Below the pieces are notes generated by a model, which saw only the letters and a program-made list of their open reading frames with translations, searched no databases and was not told the origin of the DNA. This document shows positions 19,925 to 30,180 of a DNA stretch of 64,000 bases, piece by piece. The stretch is from Psococerastis gibbosa (Eukaryota > Arthropoda > Insecta > Psocodea > Psocidae), in contig OZ020489.1 in NCBI GenBank assembly GCA_963971405.1, positions 34,009,047 through 34,073,046 on the forward strand, read 5' to 3'. Position 1 is the first letter of the stretch, and each line of letters begins with the position of its first letter. The translations under genes and the position numbers were made by a program.

Positions 19925-21168
19925 GGGTAATTTCTTAATTAGCAATAATCTTTATACAGCAAATAGGGGAAACAGACCAACATTCGAAAATATTATAAGA
20001 ACGGAGGTTTTGGATCTTACGATAGTGTCGAACGCATTGCTCGAAGCAATCAACAATTGGCGAGTTTCTGCCGATGTTTCCCTTTCTGATCATAAACACA
20101 TCCAGTTTACAATAGACCAGGGACCCAGAAAACCGGGAATCCGAATAGTTAACCCAAGAAAAGCTGATTGGAGTAGCTACAAGGAGGAATTAACGAGGAA
20201 TCTGTCTCAAATCCAAGCCCTCGAACCAAATACAAAGGCGGAGCTGGATTTACTAACAGACAAATTGAGTAACATTATATTAGAATCTTATACTGCCAAT
20301 TGTGAAGCGGTGACTGTTAAAGGTATCTCTAAACCAATTTGGTGGAATGTTAAATTAGATCGCAAGAAGGCTCTAGTAAATCGTTTATATAATAGGAAAA
20401 AACGATCAATGAAGAATGATGATATCGAAGCCTATAAGAAAGCGAGAAATGAATATAAAAAAGACATAGAAATAGCGCGCAGGGACTCATTTCGAAAATT
20501 TTCCAGTGAGATTAATAGCCTACCCGAAGCATCGAGACTACAAAAATGCCTGCTAAAAGTACCCACTATTGGCAATTGTGATCTACTGGAACCGGACGGT
20601 GAATATACTGAAAATGACGAAAAAGCTTTGCAACTACTAATTAGCACTCATTTTCAAGGTGCCCTACAAATAGGAACAGAAGTAGAATCTTTTGACTCTG
20701 GACACCCGATACCAACTGATGAAGAAATAAACGAAATTGTGTCAGAAGGTAGAGTAAAAGCAGCGGTACGCAAATTTAAAAAATTCAAGTCTCCAGGACC
20801 GGATGGCGTAATACCAGCTATGCTACAATATGGTATTGACTCATTAGCTCCGATATTATGTAGCTTATATCGAGCTTCACTACGGCTTGCATATGTTCCC
20901 AAGTCATGGCAAGAGGTAGAAGTGGTTTTTATACCTAAGACAGCGAAGTCAGACTATTCGTTGCCTAGTTCATACAGGCCCATAACTCTGAGCTCCTTCC
21001 TTCTGAAAACAATGGAGCGTTTGGTTGACTGGTACATGAGAAGTAGGCTACATACCACACAGCCTCTTCATCCTATGCAACATGCCTATCAAGTAGGAAA
21101 ATCCACGGAGACTGCACTGCACTCTCTGACATATCGGCTCTACAAGGCTGCTGAGAATAACGAAATGG
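19925..21168 (+). pseudogene. LINE polyprotein, 5' portion (EN end and RT start)
   Basis: The reading frame entering from vector-like upstream codons becomes LINE-like at 19925. The AP-endonuclease C-terminus is seen as EVLDLTIVSN and, further on, VSLSDHKHIQF (the SDH motif). A linker rich in Lys/Arg follows, then RT blocks FKSPGPDGVIP, VEVVFIPKTAKSD, SSYRPITLSSFLLKTMERL and QHAYQVGKSTETALHSL. The frame ends where the BEL element is inserted (last LINE codons ENNEM). The N-terminal endonuclease and any ORF1 are missing by 5' truncation. The protein would have nicked DNA and reverse-transcribed LINE RNA. No stop codon is seen within this portion. Confidence 0.85.
21164..21168. other. BEL target-site duplication, left
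   Basis: aatgg, repeated at 27390-27394; 5 bp, as usual for BEL/Pao. Confidence 0.85.
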
Positions 21169-21460
21169 TAGACGCGACTAGGCGTGGTAGGGTGGTAGAG
21201 TGTACTTACCTTGTTCGGTGGCGGCGAAGAAGTTAGAATGAAGATCCGGGCCCGGAGACGCTGTATTTGTAGCACACCGAACAAGACGCGAGAAGTTAGG
21301 ACATTTAATTTAGGATATAGGATTTAGGATATGTAAGTATTAAATTAACTAATTATTGAGAACTTGATAATAAGCATCCGAACCGTATGATTATGAGTGC
21401 AGAACTGAGTGCCGGTACTGGCAGAATGTTCGCTTGTTGAAACATGTAAAGTTTTAACTA
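21169..21460 (-). repeat. BEL 3' LTR
   Basis: 292 bp, bounded by TAGACGCG and TTTTAACTA on the plus strand. The ends are TA...TA rather than the common TG...CA. I see no difference from the copy at 27098-27389. Confidence 0.9.
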
Positions 21461-21469
21461 TCCTCCCCC
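21461..21469 (-). other. BEL polypurine tract
   Basis: Minus strand GGGGGAGGA directly abuts the 3' LTR: the expected second-strand primer. Confidence 0.7.
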
Positions 21470-21670
21470 GGCGATGGGGATGAGGGGCAGGTGACCTGTC
21501 GGAAAAGAACAGGAAGGAAAGCAGGTTGGGGCGACGATTCGCAGGGGCGATTGCGAGAGAAGATTGGGAGGCCCCAAAGGTAAACATACAAAGGAGAGAG
21601 AGTTAGTAGATTGCAGGCCTAGAAGAACGAGGTTGAAGAGTAGAGATGAGTAAAGTATATATAGTTGAGA

Positions 21671-24600
21671 TTATTGAGACGTGGGAACCAGAATGAGATT
21701 CCTTACGGCGCGGCGAAGGGTAGTATTGTTGGAATAGACGTCTACTACGCGGGTTATACTGTCGGTGCCAGGGTAGGTTTTAACAATTTTTCCTAATGGC
21801 CAGGTACCTGGGTGGGTGTTCATGTCTTTTATCCATACAAGGTCGCCGTTATTGACGGTGTCAGTGGAGCGGGGCCACTTTTGCTTCTGTTGCAGGGTGT
21901 GAAGCATGTCCATGCTCCATTTTTTCCAAAATATTTGGAGGATAGACCGGATGCGGTTCCAGCGCTGACCAACTGATAGGGTAGTTTCCGGGTTGTTCGC
22001 AATAGGTTCTGGGGGTAGTACAAGGGGTCCCCCTACGAGGAAGCTGCCAGGGCATAAGATTGCGCCGAGTTCAGTTAGCTGGGCTGGTAGGTAGGGACGC
22101 GAGTTTACTAGCGCTTCCACTCGCGCAAATAATGTGACATATTCTTCGAAGTACATTGGCTGATTTTGAGCGACCAATGGTGTCAAAAAGAATTTTATCT
22201 GTTTGATAAGAGGTTCCCAACTTCCCATCCATGGGCTATAAGCAGGGATAAATGAGAATTTTAACTGCCGTGTTAAAGCAGACGATAAGATTGTGTCTTT
22301 TTCAGCTTCCAGGAATTTTGCGAATTCGGATATAGTTTTACTTCCGGCGCGGAAGTTTCCGCCATTGTCAGCGCGAATTTCTAGTGGGACTGACCGTCTG
22401 CTGCAGAAACGATCCAGGGCTGCTAGAAAATCCGTGGCAGATAGAGACGATACTGGTTCAATGTGGATGGCCCGGGTCGATTCGCACAGAAATGTGACAC
22501 CCCATATTTTCTGAGTGCCTGAATTTCTTCTTGCTGAGAGTTTAACATGGTAGGGTCCGAATGCGTCGACTCCTACGATGTTGCGGAATGGGAAGCAGGC
22601 CTGAGTACGGAAGCTTGGCAAGTTTCCCTGTTGTGGAGCTAGAGGTTTTGAGTGCCATTTGGCGCAGGTTACACATTTGTGTATAATTGATCTCATTAAG
22701 GATCTGCCAGAAGTTATCCAGTAGGTTTGGCGAGCTAGTGATAAACTGAGTGATAGTCCGCCATGTCCAGATAGCAGGTGGTAATGTCGGCATATTAAGG
22801 TTGCAAGGTTACATTTTGAGTTGATTAATATTGGGTGTTTTGTAGAATACGGTAGGTCGGAGTTATGAAGACGCCCCCCCACACGTAGTACGCCATTGCC
22901 GTCTAAGAATGGTGATAAATGCAGCGGAGGTTTGGTTATAGATAACTGCGAATATTTGCAAAGCAGAATGGATGACTGATTTACTTCGTCGTGGCTGAGA
23001 ATGAGCGATGACGGACGCGGCAATTTTGGTTTGCGCAAATGATCGACGAAACGTAGAAAATATGCAGTGGTTCGTATTAGGCGATTAAAGTTCGAACTTT
23101 TATTCAGAAGTTCCAGAATCACACATTCCGTATCGAGTTTTTTAGATGTGATAAATACAGTCTGTTTGACCTCCCTAGTATTTGTTAGTGTTACGAATTC
23201 GGGTTTGACATCGGGTAGCAGGGAATCGCACATACTGATCATAGGCGGTTGATCAGGGGGGAAATTGGTAGCGAGGAACGCAGGTCCACGAAACCAAAGG
23301 CGGCTATTGACGAGTTGCGAGGGTGTCAGACCACGACTGGCGGGGTCGGCCGCATTGTCTTCTGACTTGCAGTGTAGGAATGTTACATTGTAATCTTTCG
23401 TAAAGCTGATTATGTTAGATACTCGATTACCTGCATACACCTTTAACTTATATGTAGGCTTGTTAAGGTATGCTAGGGCTATTGTCGAATCTGAGTATAA
23501 GTAGGTACCATCAATCTTGTAGGGTAGATTTCCTGTGAATAACCACTTGATTAGCTTAGCCGCTAGTTGGATTGCTGCTAGTTCCAGCTGGGGAGTGGTT
23601 CGCTTTGTATGAATTGGAGCAAGTTTACTTTTGGCTATTAGTAAATGGCTAGTATTGGTACCTTGTTCAAAAGTTGAAATAAGGTATGCGGCACAAGCGT
23701 ACCCTTTATCACTTGCATCGGAAAACAGAGCTAAGTAGTTTTTTCCGGTGGGGTTGGCTATAAAGCGGGGTATTGCAATGGTGCAAATAGCAGGCATTTC
23801 ATTGATGAAGTTCATCCATTCGGCAGATAGGGATGTAGGTACAGGAGTATCCCAATCCTTCTGGCTGAAATCACCACACCACAGAAGCTGATTAAATCTT
23901 TTAATCCAAAATATGACTGGATGAATTAGACCGAGGCTGTCATATGTTCTGGCTAGATAGCTGGTGCAGTTTCTTCGGGTTACAGGTCCGGAGAATGTTG
24001 TAAGCTGAAAGCAGAAAACATCAGACTTTGGTTTCCAGTAGAGTCCAAGGACAGGGATGCTGGATTCTGGTGTTTCTGATAGACTGATGCTGGAGGCTAA
24101 GTTGCAATCTTGTAGGCCAGTGAGTACTTCTGGGTGAGAAGAGGCAAATTTGCTGAGGGCGAATTTTCCTTTAGCAAGCAGGGTTGTGAGTTCGATACGT
24201 AGTTTTGTGCATTCAGCAATGGATGACGCACCAGTCCATATATCGTCGATATAGGTGTCTGTAGATATTACTTGACAGGCGCGAGGTAATTGAGATTCAT
24301 TTTCGATACAGAGCTGTTTAAGGCATCGTAGAGCAATGTAAGGGCTGCACTTAAGCCCATAACATAAGTGGTTAATCTTGAGTTCGGTTATGGTGCCTTG
24401 TGGAGATACGGAATTAGTTGAATCTACACGAGATAGTATGTGCATTTTCTCAGAGTCATCGTTCGATATTTTTATCGATCTGTAAAAAGTGTCGATATCA
24501 GCTGTGAAGCATACTCGATTCCAGCGAGCTGATAGTATAATGTAGTTAATTGGTCTTTGCAGTGGTGGTCCACACATAAGTTGGTCATTAAACGTTGCGG

Positions 24601-26977
24601 TATGACCTGGGGCGGTTAATGTAGGGTCAAAGACTAACTTTGGTTTGTTATTTGAGCGTTTGAAGACCACGTGACTGTTGAATAGGTACTGATTGGTGAT
24701 AAGTGATGGGCAGATTTGCTGTTTATTAATATAGTCTTGTAAGGCTGCTTGGTAAATGGGGTATTGCTGATTTTTTGATAGCCGGTTTTCCATTCCACGG
24801 AAGCTGGCAATCGCACGATGTTTATTGCAACCAATAGGTACTGGATTCTGCTTGAAGGGGAGACTGACGATGAATCTTCCGTCAACATCTCGAGAATGGG
24901 TAGCCGTAAAGTGTTTTTCAATTTCTAAATTCTCCGATGTAGGGATGGCAGGTTCCGATTCGGGGTCTGGAATTGATTCCCGTTTGAAAAGTTCTTCAAT
25001 TTTTGTGGTTAGATTATCAGAGGCAGTAGCGACATAAGAACAGGGCAAGATGCAGGTATCAATTGCATGGGGTACACGACCCATAATAATGTATCCGAAT
25101 TCTGTATGGATAGCCTTCGGGATCTTAGGATCGGGCGATACTGCGGTATTGAGCTGATTTGATCCAGAAGACAATATGTCCATTGTGGAAGCAGTGCTGA
25201 GTAGGATGTGAATTTCCTTGGAAACGAATGGTTTTGGATCGGCGAGTTGCAGTTGATTAATTTGCCGGACAAATTCTGGGTGAAGCGATATAGGAGATGT
25301 ATTTTCGGTGATCTTTTCTAGCACGTTAGCTGATATGTGTAGTTTATGGTTTTGGTTGTAACGTGATTCTAAGGTGCATGCAACAGTTCCAATTGTAGAT
25401 AATTGACTGTTAGCGAGGCCTGAAATGTTGACAGTATTTTGTTTGTTAATTTGGAGACCAAGCCTCTTTGCAGTCTTGAGGCTTATTAAGTCTTGGTTGC
25501 TACCTGTGTCTAGCATTACATTAACTTCGTGGATAAAACCACAGTTATCAACCACAGAGCAGAGAACAGTGCCGAACAATGTTGTGTACTTGGGCGTGAA
25601 TGAATTTGCATTACTAGATAGGCAGGTTGTGACTTGACCATTTGCTGAAGAGCTGGTGGGAACAGGAGTAGCTGAGTACGTAGGTACGGATTTGCTGGGG
25701 CACAAAAGTGAGTGATGAGTCTTGGCGTTGCAGTAAATGCACTGCTTGGTGCTAGTGCAGCTAGGTAATAAGTGCAGGTTGCACATGCAGGCTAGACATC
25801 GATTTTGATGTGATACCCAAGAAGTACGGTCTTGGACGGACTTAGCCAAGAAACTGGAGCAACGAGTGATTCTATGAGCATCGCTGTTGCAGAAAATGCA
25901 GAATGCATTTTTGGATGTATTATTATAGGTTGCTGAAACCGGTTTCGGTTTCAATGCAGTTCTGACTGAAGTTGGTTTGTTGCTGAATTGGACTTGCAAC
26001 GTTTTGGAATAAAGCTGGGAGGATTTCGATGTAGACTTCAAGTTGTCTGGAGTTTTCTCCGCGTCCAGCAGGAATAGGGAGTGCTGAGTTTTCGAAACGA
26101 AGGCCATTAGATCCTTAAATTGAGGTACGGTATTTTGGTCGACCTGATTTTCAAACAATCGACGGGTATAGGTGTCTAGATTACGTAGTGAAATATGTAA
26201 CAGGAGTACGTCGGCTAAGTCAATGTTCGGTAGACTTTTTAGAGCCTGAATATTATCATTATGGATTTCCAGGTATTCTTTGAGGGAGGCTGGAGTTGCT
26301 CTTTTGGCAGGCGTGAAGTTAAACAATGAAGTTAGGTGAGATGAGACCAAAGTGCGTTGGCATTCATACCTTTCTTTCAAGGCTGCTATAGCATTGACGT
26401 AACCAGCGTCAGATAGCGGGTAGTGGCACACAAGCGCTAGTGCCTCAGTTCTGAGCAGAGATTGTAGATAATAAAATCTGTCGGCATTAGACAACCATGT
26501 ATTTTCGCCATACACTGCCTGAAACAGTCGGATAAATGCAGGGAAATCTCGAATATCATTTGAAAATGGCGGAATATGAATATCTGGAAGACGAACGCCT
26601 TTTCGAGATGGCTGAGTAGGTACAGTTGCAGAGACTGAAGCAGTAGTTGCAGAGCGACTGTATTCTAAGGCTTCATGATATTTAACCCTTATTGTTTCGA
26701 TGATGTCATCGAGGGCGGACGTCTGTTTAGAAAGATCCAGCTTTGCCTTGGGTTCGAGAAGAATATTATTCTTGTAGGTTGCTTGCACTAACATCCTGGA
26801 CTCGCGTTGCAACTCGCTCGCAATGTCCAGTTGCTCTTTGTGCAAGGATAACTTGGATTTGGCGTATGAGTCCACTAAGTTCCTAATTTTGGTTACTCTT
26901 GCGAACAAATCCTCAAATTCTTGCCGTAGAACAGTATTTTGATCGGCGGGAGATAGAGCATATTCATTATCAGACAT
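21671..26977 (-). CDS. BEL/Pao Gag-Pol polyprotein (1768 aa)
   Basis: Single frame starting MSDNEY at 26977. Domains in order: coiled N-terminus (~15-110); Gag-type DUF1759 region (~125-300); three CCHC zinc knuckles (C360-x2-C-x4-H-x4-C373, 394-407, 413-426); aspartic protease with LDTGSN at 489-494; reverse transcriptase (~765-950) with Asp827 in TADIDTF and YIDD at 909-912; RNase H (~1083-1215) with SDAS, LELAA, SDS and NAADPASRG; integrase zinc site (H1400/H1405, C1435/C1438); integrase core with D1471, D1537 (ADNGG) and E1588; C-terminal DUF5641-like domain (~1675-1765, with GDLVWIKD). Length and order fit BEL/Pao. It packages RNA, copies it to cDNA in cytoplasmic particles, and integrates the product. 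No stop or frameshift is visible. Confidence 0.95.
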   Translation of the reverse strand: MSDNEYALSPADQNTVLRQEFEDLFARVTKIRNLVDSYAKSKLSLHKEQLDIASELQRESRMLVQATYKNNILLEPKAKLDLSKQTSALDDIIETIRVKYHEALEYSRSATTASVSATVPTQPSRKGVRLPDIHIPPFSNDIRDFPAFIRLFQAVYGENTWLSNADRFYYLQSLLRTEALALVCHYPLSDAGYVNAIAALKERYECQRTLVSSHLTSLFNFTPAKRATPASLKEYLEIHNDNIQALKSLPNIDLADVLLLHISLRNLDTYTRRLFENQVDQNTVPQFKDLMAFVSKTQHSLFLLDAEKTPDNLKSTSKSSQLYSKTLQVQFSNKPTSVRTALKPKPVSATYNNTSKNAFCIFCNSDAHRITRCSSFLAKSVQDRTSWVSHQNRCLACMCNLHLLPSCTSTKQCIYCNAKTHHSLLCPSKSVPTYSATPVPTSSSANGQVTTCLSSNANSFTPKYTTLFGTVLCSVVDNCGFIHEVNVMLDTGSNQDLISLKTAKRLGLQINKQNTVNISGLANSQLSTIGTVACTLESRYNQNHKLHISANVLEKITENTSPISLHPEFVRQINQLQLADPKPFVSKEIHILLSTASTMDILSSGSNQLNTAVSPDPKIPKAIHTEFGYIIMGRVPHAIDTCILPCSYVATASDNLTTKIEELFKRESIPDPESEPAIPTSENLEIEKHFTATHSRDVDGRFIVSLPFKQNPVPIGCNKHRAIASFRGMENRLSKNQQYPIYQAALQDYINKQQICPSLITNQYLFNSHVVFKRSNNKPKLVFDPTLTAPGHTATFNDQLMCGPPLQRPINYIILSARWNRVCFTADIDTFYRSIKISNDDSEKMHILSRVDSTNSVSPQGTITELKINHLCYGLKCSPYIALRCLKQLCIENESQLPRACQVISTDTYIDDIWTGASSIAECTKLRIELTTLLAKGKFALSKFASSHPEVLTGLQDCNLASSISLSETPESSIPVLGLYWKPKSDVFCFQLTTFSGPVTRRNCTSYLARTYDSLGLIHPVIFWIKRFNQLLWCGDFSQKDWDTPVPTSLSAEWMNFINEMPAICTIAIPRFIANPTGKNYLALFSDASDKGYACAAYLISTFEQGTNTSHLLIAKSKLAPIHTKRTTPQLELAAIQLAAKLIKWLFTGNLPYKIDGTYLYSDSTIALAYLNKPTYKLKVYAGNRVSNIISFTKDYNVTFLHCKSEDNAADPASRGLTPSQLVNSRLWFRGPAFLATNFPPDQPPMISMCDSLLPDVKPEFVTLTNTREVKQTVFITSKKLDTECVILELLNKSSNFNRLIRTTAYFLRFVDHLRKPKLPRPSSLILSHDEVNQSSILLCKYSQLSITKPPLHLSPFLDGNGVLRVGGRLHNSDLPYSTKHPILINSKCNLATLICRHYHLLSGHGGLSLSLSLARQTYWITSGRSLMRSIIHKCVTCAKWHSKPLAPQQGNLPSFRTQACFPFRNIVGVDAFGPYHVKLSARRNSGTQKIWGVTFLCESTRAIHIEPVSSLSATDFLAALDRFCSRRSVPLEIRADNGGNFRAGSKTISEFAKFLEAEKDTILSSALTRQLKFSFIPAYSPWMGSWEPLIKQIKFFLTPLVAQNQPMYFEEYVTLFARVEALVNSRPYLPAQLTELGAILCPGSFLVGGPLVLPPEPIANNPETTLSVGQRWNRIRSILQIFWKKWSMDMLHTLQQKQKWPRSTDTVNNGDLVWIKDMNTHPGTWPLGKIVKTYPGTDSITRVVDVYSNNTTLRRAVRNLILVPTSQ

Positions 26978-27080
26978 TTTCGGAAAGAAAGATAGAAAAA
27001 AATGAGAGCTGAACTGAGCAGAGTTTTATGCGTAAATTGGACCGTTAAGAATGGCAATTTAGGTACGCAGGTTCATAGAA

Positions 27081-27095
27081 CGGATTGAAGGACCA
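27081..27095 (-). other. BEL primer-binding site
   Basis: Minus strand TGGTCCTTCAATCCG, two bases inside the 5' LTR. From general knowledge, its complement resembles the 3' end of a eukaryotic tRNA-Tyr (GAAGGACCA) with a few differences further in. The assignment to tRNA-Tyr is tentative. Confidence 0.6.
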
Positions 27096-27097
27096 TA

Positions 27098-27389
27098 TAG
27101 ACGCGACTAGGCGTGGTAGGGTGGTAGAGTGTACTTACCTTGTTCGGTGGCGGCGAAGAAGTTAGAATGAAGATCCGGGCCCGGAGACGCTGTATTTGTA
27201 GCACACCGAACAAGACGCGAGAAGTTAGGACATTTAATTTAGGATATAGGATTTAGGATATGTAAGTATTAAATTAACTAATTATTGAGAACTTGATAAT
27301 AAGCATCCGAACCGTATGATTATGAGTGCAGAACTGAGTGCCGGTACTGGCAGAATGTTCGCTTGTTGAAACATGTAAAGTTTTAACTA
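27098..27389 (-). repeat. BEL 5' LTR
   Basis: 292 bp, apparently identical to 21169-21460. It should hold the element's promoter; no clear TATA box was singled out. The untranslated leader is 26978-27097. Confidence 0.9.
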
Positions 27390-27394
27390 AATGG
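27390..27394. other. BEL target-site duplication, right
   Basis: aatgg, matching 21164-21168. Confidence 0.85.
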
Positions 27395-29280
27395 CTCTTT
27401 TATCCTGTTTAGATGTAGGCGGGGCTTTCAATAATGTGTCCTTCAGTGCTGTAATTGACGCCATGCAAGGAAGATTCCCACAGTTCATCATAGTTTGGGT
27501 GACTTTTTTATTGCAGAACAGGGCAGTTACGTCGAAACGGGGAGAAAGCAAACAAACAGTACGAGCTGCTAGAGGCTGTCCTCAGGGTGGCGTACTGTCT
27601 CCTCTAATATGGTGTCTCGTAATGGATCAGCTAATCAAGCTGCTGACAAAGAAAGGCTTTCACATTCAAGCATATGCCGACGACGTCGCCATTGTTGTTA
27701 TTGGCTGGGCAATCAGCGTTATGTGTGAACTAATGGAGAGGGCACTACAAATAGTCAGTGACTGGTGCAAGGGCAAAGGCCTGCATGTCAATCCTGAGAA
27801 GACAGAAGTGGTGTTGTTCACAAAAAGGAGATTCGAGAATGTACCAACAATCAATATGGATGGAAGAGAATTAAAATTGTCCAACACTGTTAAGTATCTC
27901 GGCGTTACATTGGATAAAAAATTGTCCTGGAAGCCGCACCTGGAAAAAGCTATACAAAGAGCTCAAAACGTACTATTTGTCATGCGCCATTTATACAGCA
28001 GTACGTGGGGACTTAATGTAAGTGTAGCAAGATGGCTATACACTGCAGTAGTCAGGCCTGTTGTCACTTACGGATGTATAGTGTGGTGGAAGCGCACGAG
28101 GCTCATCACAGTCCAAAAACAACTTCAAAAGCTGCAGAGGCTTATATGCTTAGGAGCTACGGGAGCGCTAAGAAGCACGCCAACCGCAGCACTTGAAGTG
28201 CTTCTTGATTTACCCCCACTCCATCTCCACATACAGAACCAGGCACAGCTTGCGTATTGGAGGCTGAAACATTCAGGTACATGGCTGGGACCACCAGAGT
28301 GGAACTTTGGAGAACTGGGGGAGATGCCGCAGGACAACATTAACCCTGTAATAAACCCGGACAACTGCATCAATACCAGGATACCTTTGCGGGAAGACTG
28401 GGCAGCGGGAGAACCTACTTTCATCCGGGAAACTGAAACAGTCATCTACACCGATGGATCCCTCATGAATGGCCTAGCAGGTGCCGGAGTCTACTGTGCT
28501 CGTCCTCAAATCGAAGCATCAATCCACTTAGGGGCTCATGTCTCAGTGTTTCAGGCGGAAGTATACGCAATAAGGCATGCTTTAGATATTTGTATGCAAT
28601 TAAGTCTTGGCTCCCGAATTTTTATATGTTCAGACAGTCAAGCAGCCATAAAAGCTCTGAGCAGCGCCACAATAACGTCGAGACTGATAGCGGAATGCCG
28701 CGAGCTACACAAAGAGCAGAGTGACGTACAAATTACTCTAGTGTGGATCCCTGGCCATAGGGGAATACACGGAAACGAGGAGGCTGACGAACTAGCCAGA
28801 ATTGGCTCATCCCGACCCCCAATAGGAAACGAACCTTTTCTACCTTTGGGACCGGCGACAGTTAAAAGAAAAATACTAACGCAACTACGGAGGTCGTTCT
28901 CAGAACACTGGAACAAAACTGAAGATCTTAAGCACTCAAAATTGTACATTAGAGAGCCCTCACTACAGTATGGAGTACATAAGTTACGGGAAAGCAGAAC
29001 GGCAATCAGAGCAGTAGTTTCTCTCCTGACGGGACATGGCCCATACCGTGCACACATAGCACATTTAACAACTGTCGGGGATGTCTCTTGCAGAATGTGC
29101 GGAGACGAACCAGAAACTGCAGCGCATATCCTGTCCGTTTTCACAGCGTTCTGGCGGCAAAGGTTGGCGTGTTTTGAACAGGCATTCCCCGATAGCGCTA
29201 CAATTAAGAGCAGCAAGCTTCCAGTCATAGTGCGGTTCGCAAAGCTTGCCGGCTTAACCAAATGGACTGATGTGAACTAA
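27395..29280 (+). pseudogene. LINE polyprotein, 3' portion (RT end, RNase H, tail)
   Basis: Continuation of the frame interrupted at 21168; the reading phase matches across the insertion. RT blocks: LDVGGAFNNV (catalytic Asp), RGCPQGGVLSPLIW, AYADDVAIVV (YADD), NPEKTEVVLF and VKYLGVTLDKKLSW. RNase H domain: IYTDGSLMNG, FQAEVYAI, CSDSQAAIKAL, VWIPGHRGIHGNEEADELA, giving the D-E-D-D/H set. A Cys/His motif near the C-terminus (CRMCGDEPETAAHILSVF) lacks the usual final Cys. It stops at TAA 29278-29280 and a short 3' UTR follows. No internal stop is seen. Confidence 0.9.
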
Positions 29281-29454
29281 TACAATAGTTAAAATGTAAT
29301 GTAATAAAAATGAACTCAATGTCTATACGCTGTTCAAAGGGTCTGTGACCTATGTCAGCTAACAAACTTATAAATAATAATAATAATAGGGTAAACCAAA
29401 CACAGTGAATACCCCTAAAAAGAGCATGTAAGTAGAGGATTTAAATGGGACTGC

Positions 29455-29533
29455 ACTTGTCGGGGCTTGTGGTCCTGCGGTTAAGACGGGGGGGGGGGGG
29501 GGTGGCAGATCGTGGGTTGGAATCCCGACAAGT
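29455..29533 (+). mobile_element. tRNA-like SINE head with poly-G insert
   Basis: ACTTGTCGGG at the start pairs over 10 bp with CCCGACAAGT at the end, like an extended acceptor stem. GTGGTCCTGCGGTTAAGACG resembles a box A region and GGGTTGGAATCCCGA a box B (one change from GGTTCGA). The anticodon-arm position is occupied by a G run of about 14. A copy without the G run lies inverted at 44760-44840. Confidence 0.6.
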
Positions 29534-29576
29534 CCAGTTTTCTCTATAATTTCGGATTTTAAATGCTTTAACGGCC

Positions 29577-29693
29577 GGAGTCAGATATTGATACAGTAGA
29601 ATCCGGGCTGATGGACCGTGGTCTATATGATAGGGTACTTCAATTAGGCATTAGCCCGGATTTTCCTGTTTCAACATCTGACTCCGACCTTAT
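29577..29693. repeat. Imperfect palindrome
   Basis: GGAGTCAGATATTGA and GAATCCGGGCT at the left pair with AGCCCGGATTTTCC and CAACATCTGACTCC at the right. It is related to the GATAGGCCGTGGTCG repeat at 6.1 and 7.7 kb (here GATGGACCGTGGTC). Confidence 0.55.
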
Positions 29694-29698
29694 CACGC

Positions 29699-29951
29699 CA
29701 GGGAGCACGTAGCCAGGGAGGGGGCTTTGGGGGCTGAAGCCCCCCCCCCCGAAATGTAAAAAAAATGCATTGTTCAGTTTGATGTTTCACCTGTAATTTC
29801 TTTCTCCCTCTTAAAACACTAAAACTGTGTGTTTTTGCATGTAAATTCTTAAAATTTTCCGGGGGGGGGGCGGACCCGCCGTTTTACTGGGGGTATTCAA
29901 CACCCCTTGGTAGTTAGCCCCCTCCGAAATAAAATCCTGGCTACGTGCTTT
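29699..29951. mobile_element. GC-hAT MITE, 253 bp
   Basis: Ends contain AGCACGTAGCCAGG and CCTGGCTACGTGCT (14 bp complementary). Flanked by tatcacgc (29691-29698 and 29952-29959). C and G tracts lie at 29740 and 29862. Confidence 0.8.
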
Positions 29952-29959
29952 TATCACGC

Positions 29960-30180
29960 TCAAGCTTCCACTTATCGAGCGATCTTAGAACAGTGGCACT
30001 GCAAGATATAATTTTAATTCATAATTAATAATAATAAACCATTATAGAGTATCCACTCTAGCCTCCTGACAAATGAATGAGATCCCTACGAAATATAAGA
30101 TAATTAGGCCTAAAATGACTAATTGTTAATCTGTATTTGAAATTAAATACTTTTGTATATCTTTTTTTTCCTTTTTTTAA
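29960..30180. other. No recognised feature
   Basis: AT-rich DNA. Confidence 0.5.

Larger units (their letters stand above)
21169..27389 (-). mobile_element. BEL/Pao LTR retrotransposon, apparently intact
   Basis: 6.2-kb element on the minus strand with two 292-bp LTRs, a 5-bp duplication, a primer-binding site, a polypurine tract, and one uninterrupted Gag-Pol frame of 1768 codons. Nothing is visibly missing, so it may be autonomous. No envelope-like frame follows Pol. It is inserted in a LINE in the opposite orientation. Confidence 0.95.
19925..29386 (+). mobile_element. 5'-truncated LINE (I/R1-group type), itself interrupted
   Basis: Flanked by the 9-bp duplication tagggtaaa (19916-19924 and 29387-29395). 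Begins inside the endonuclease domain and ends with an AATAATAAT tail (29371-29386), as expected for target-primed reverse transcription. It carries reverse transcriptase and RNase H, as in the I, R1, LOA and Nimb groups. A BEL element sits within the RT domain. Exact clade needs a tree. Confidence 0.85.
19596..29415. mobile_element. Palindromic TA-MITE, outer level of the nest
   Basis: Left part 19596-19924 and right part 29387-29415 resemble the undisturbed element at 56052-56313: CCATATTCCTTGTGTTCG and GGGAAAATAGGAAAATAG at the left, GGTAAACC...ACACAGTGAATACCCC at the right. The middle left portion is diverged. The element is split by a LINE flanked by a 9-bp duplication. Confidence 0.65.

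Noticed and set aside
21829-26102. Several 60-95 codon frames overlapping the BEL Gag-Pol
   Set aside because: Alternative-frame shadows of a complete polyprotein.
28638-29261. 207-codon open frame antisense to the LINE RNase H
   Set aside because: Shadow of the real coding strand; contains no domain and mirrors the codon pattern of the LINE.
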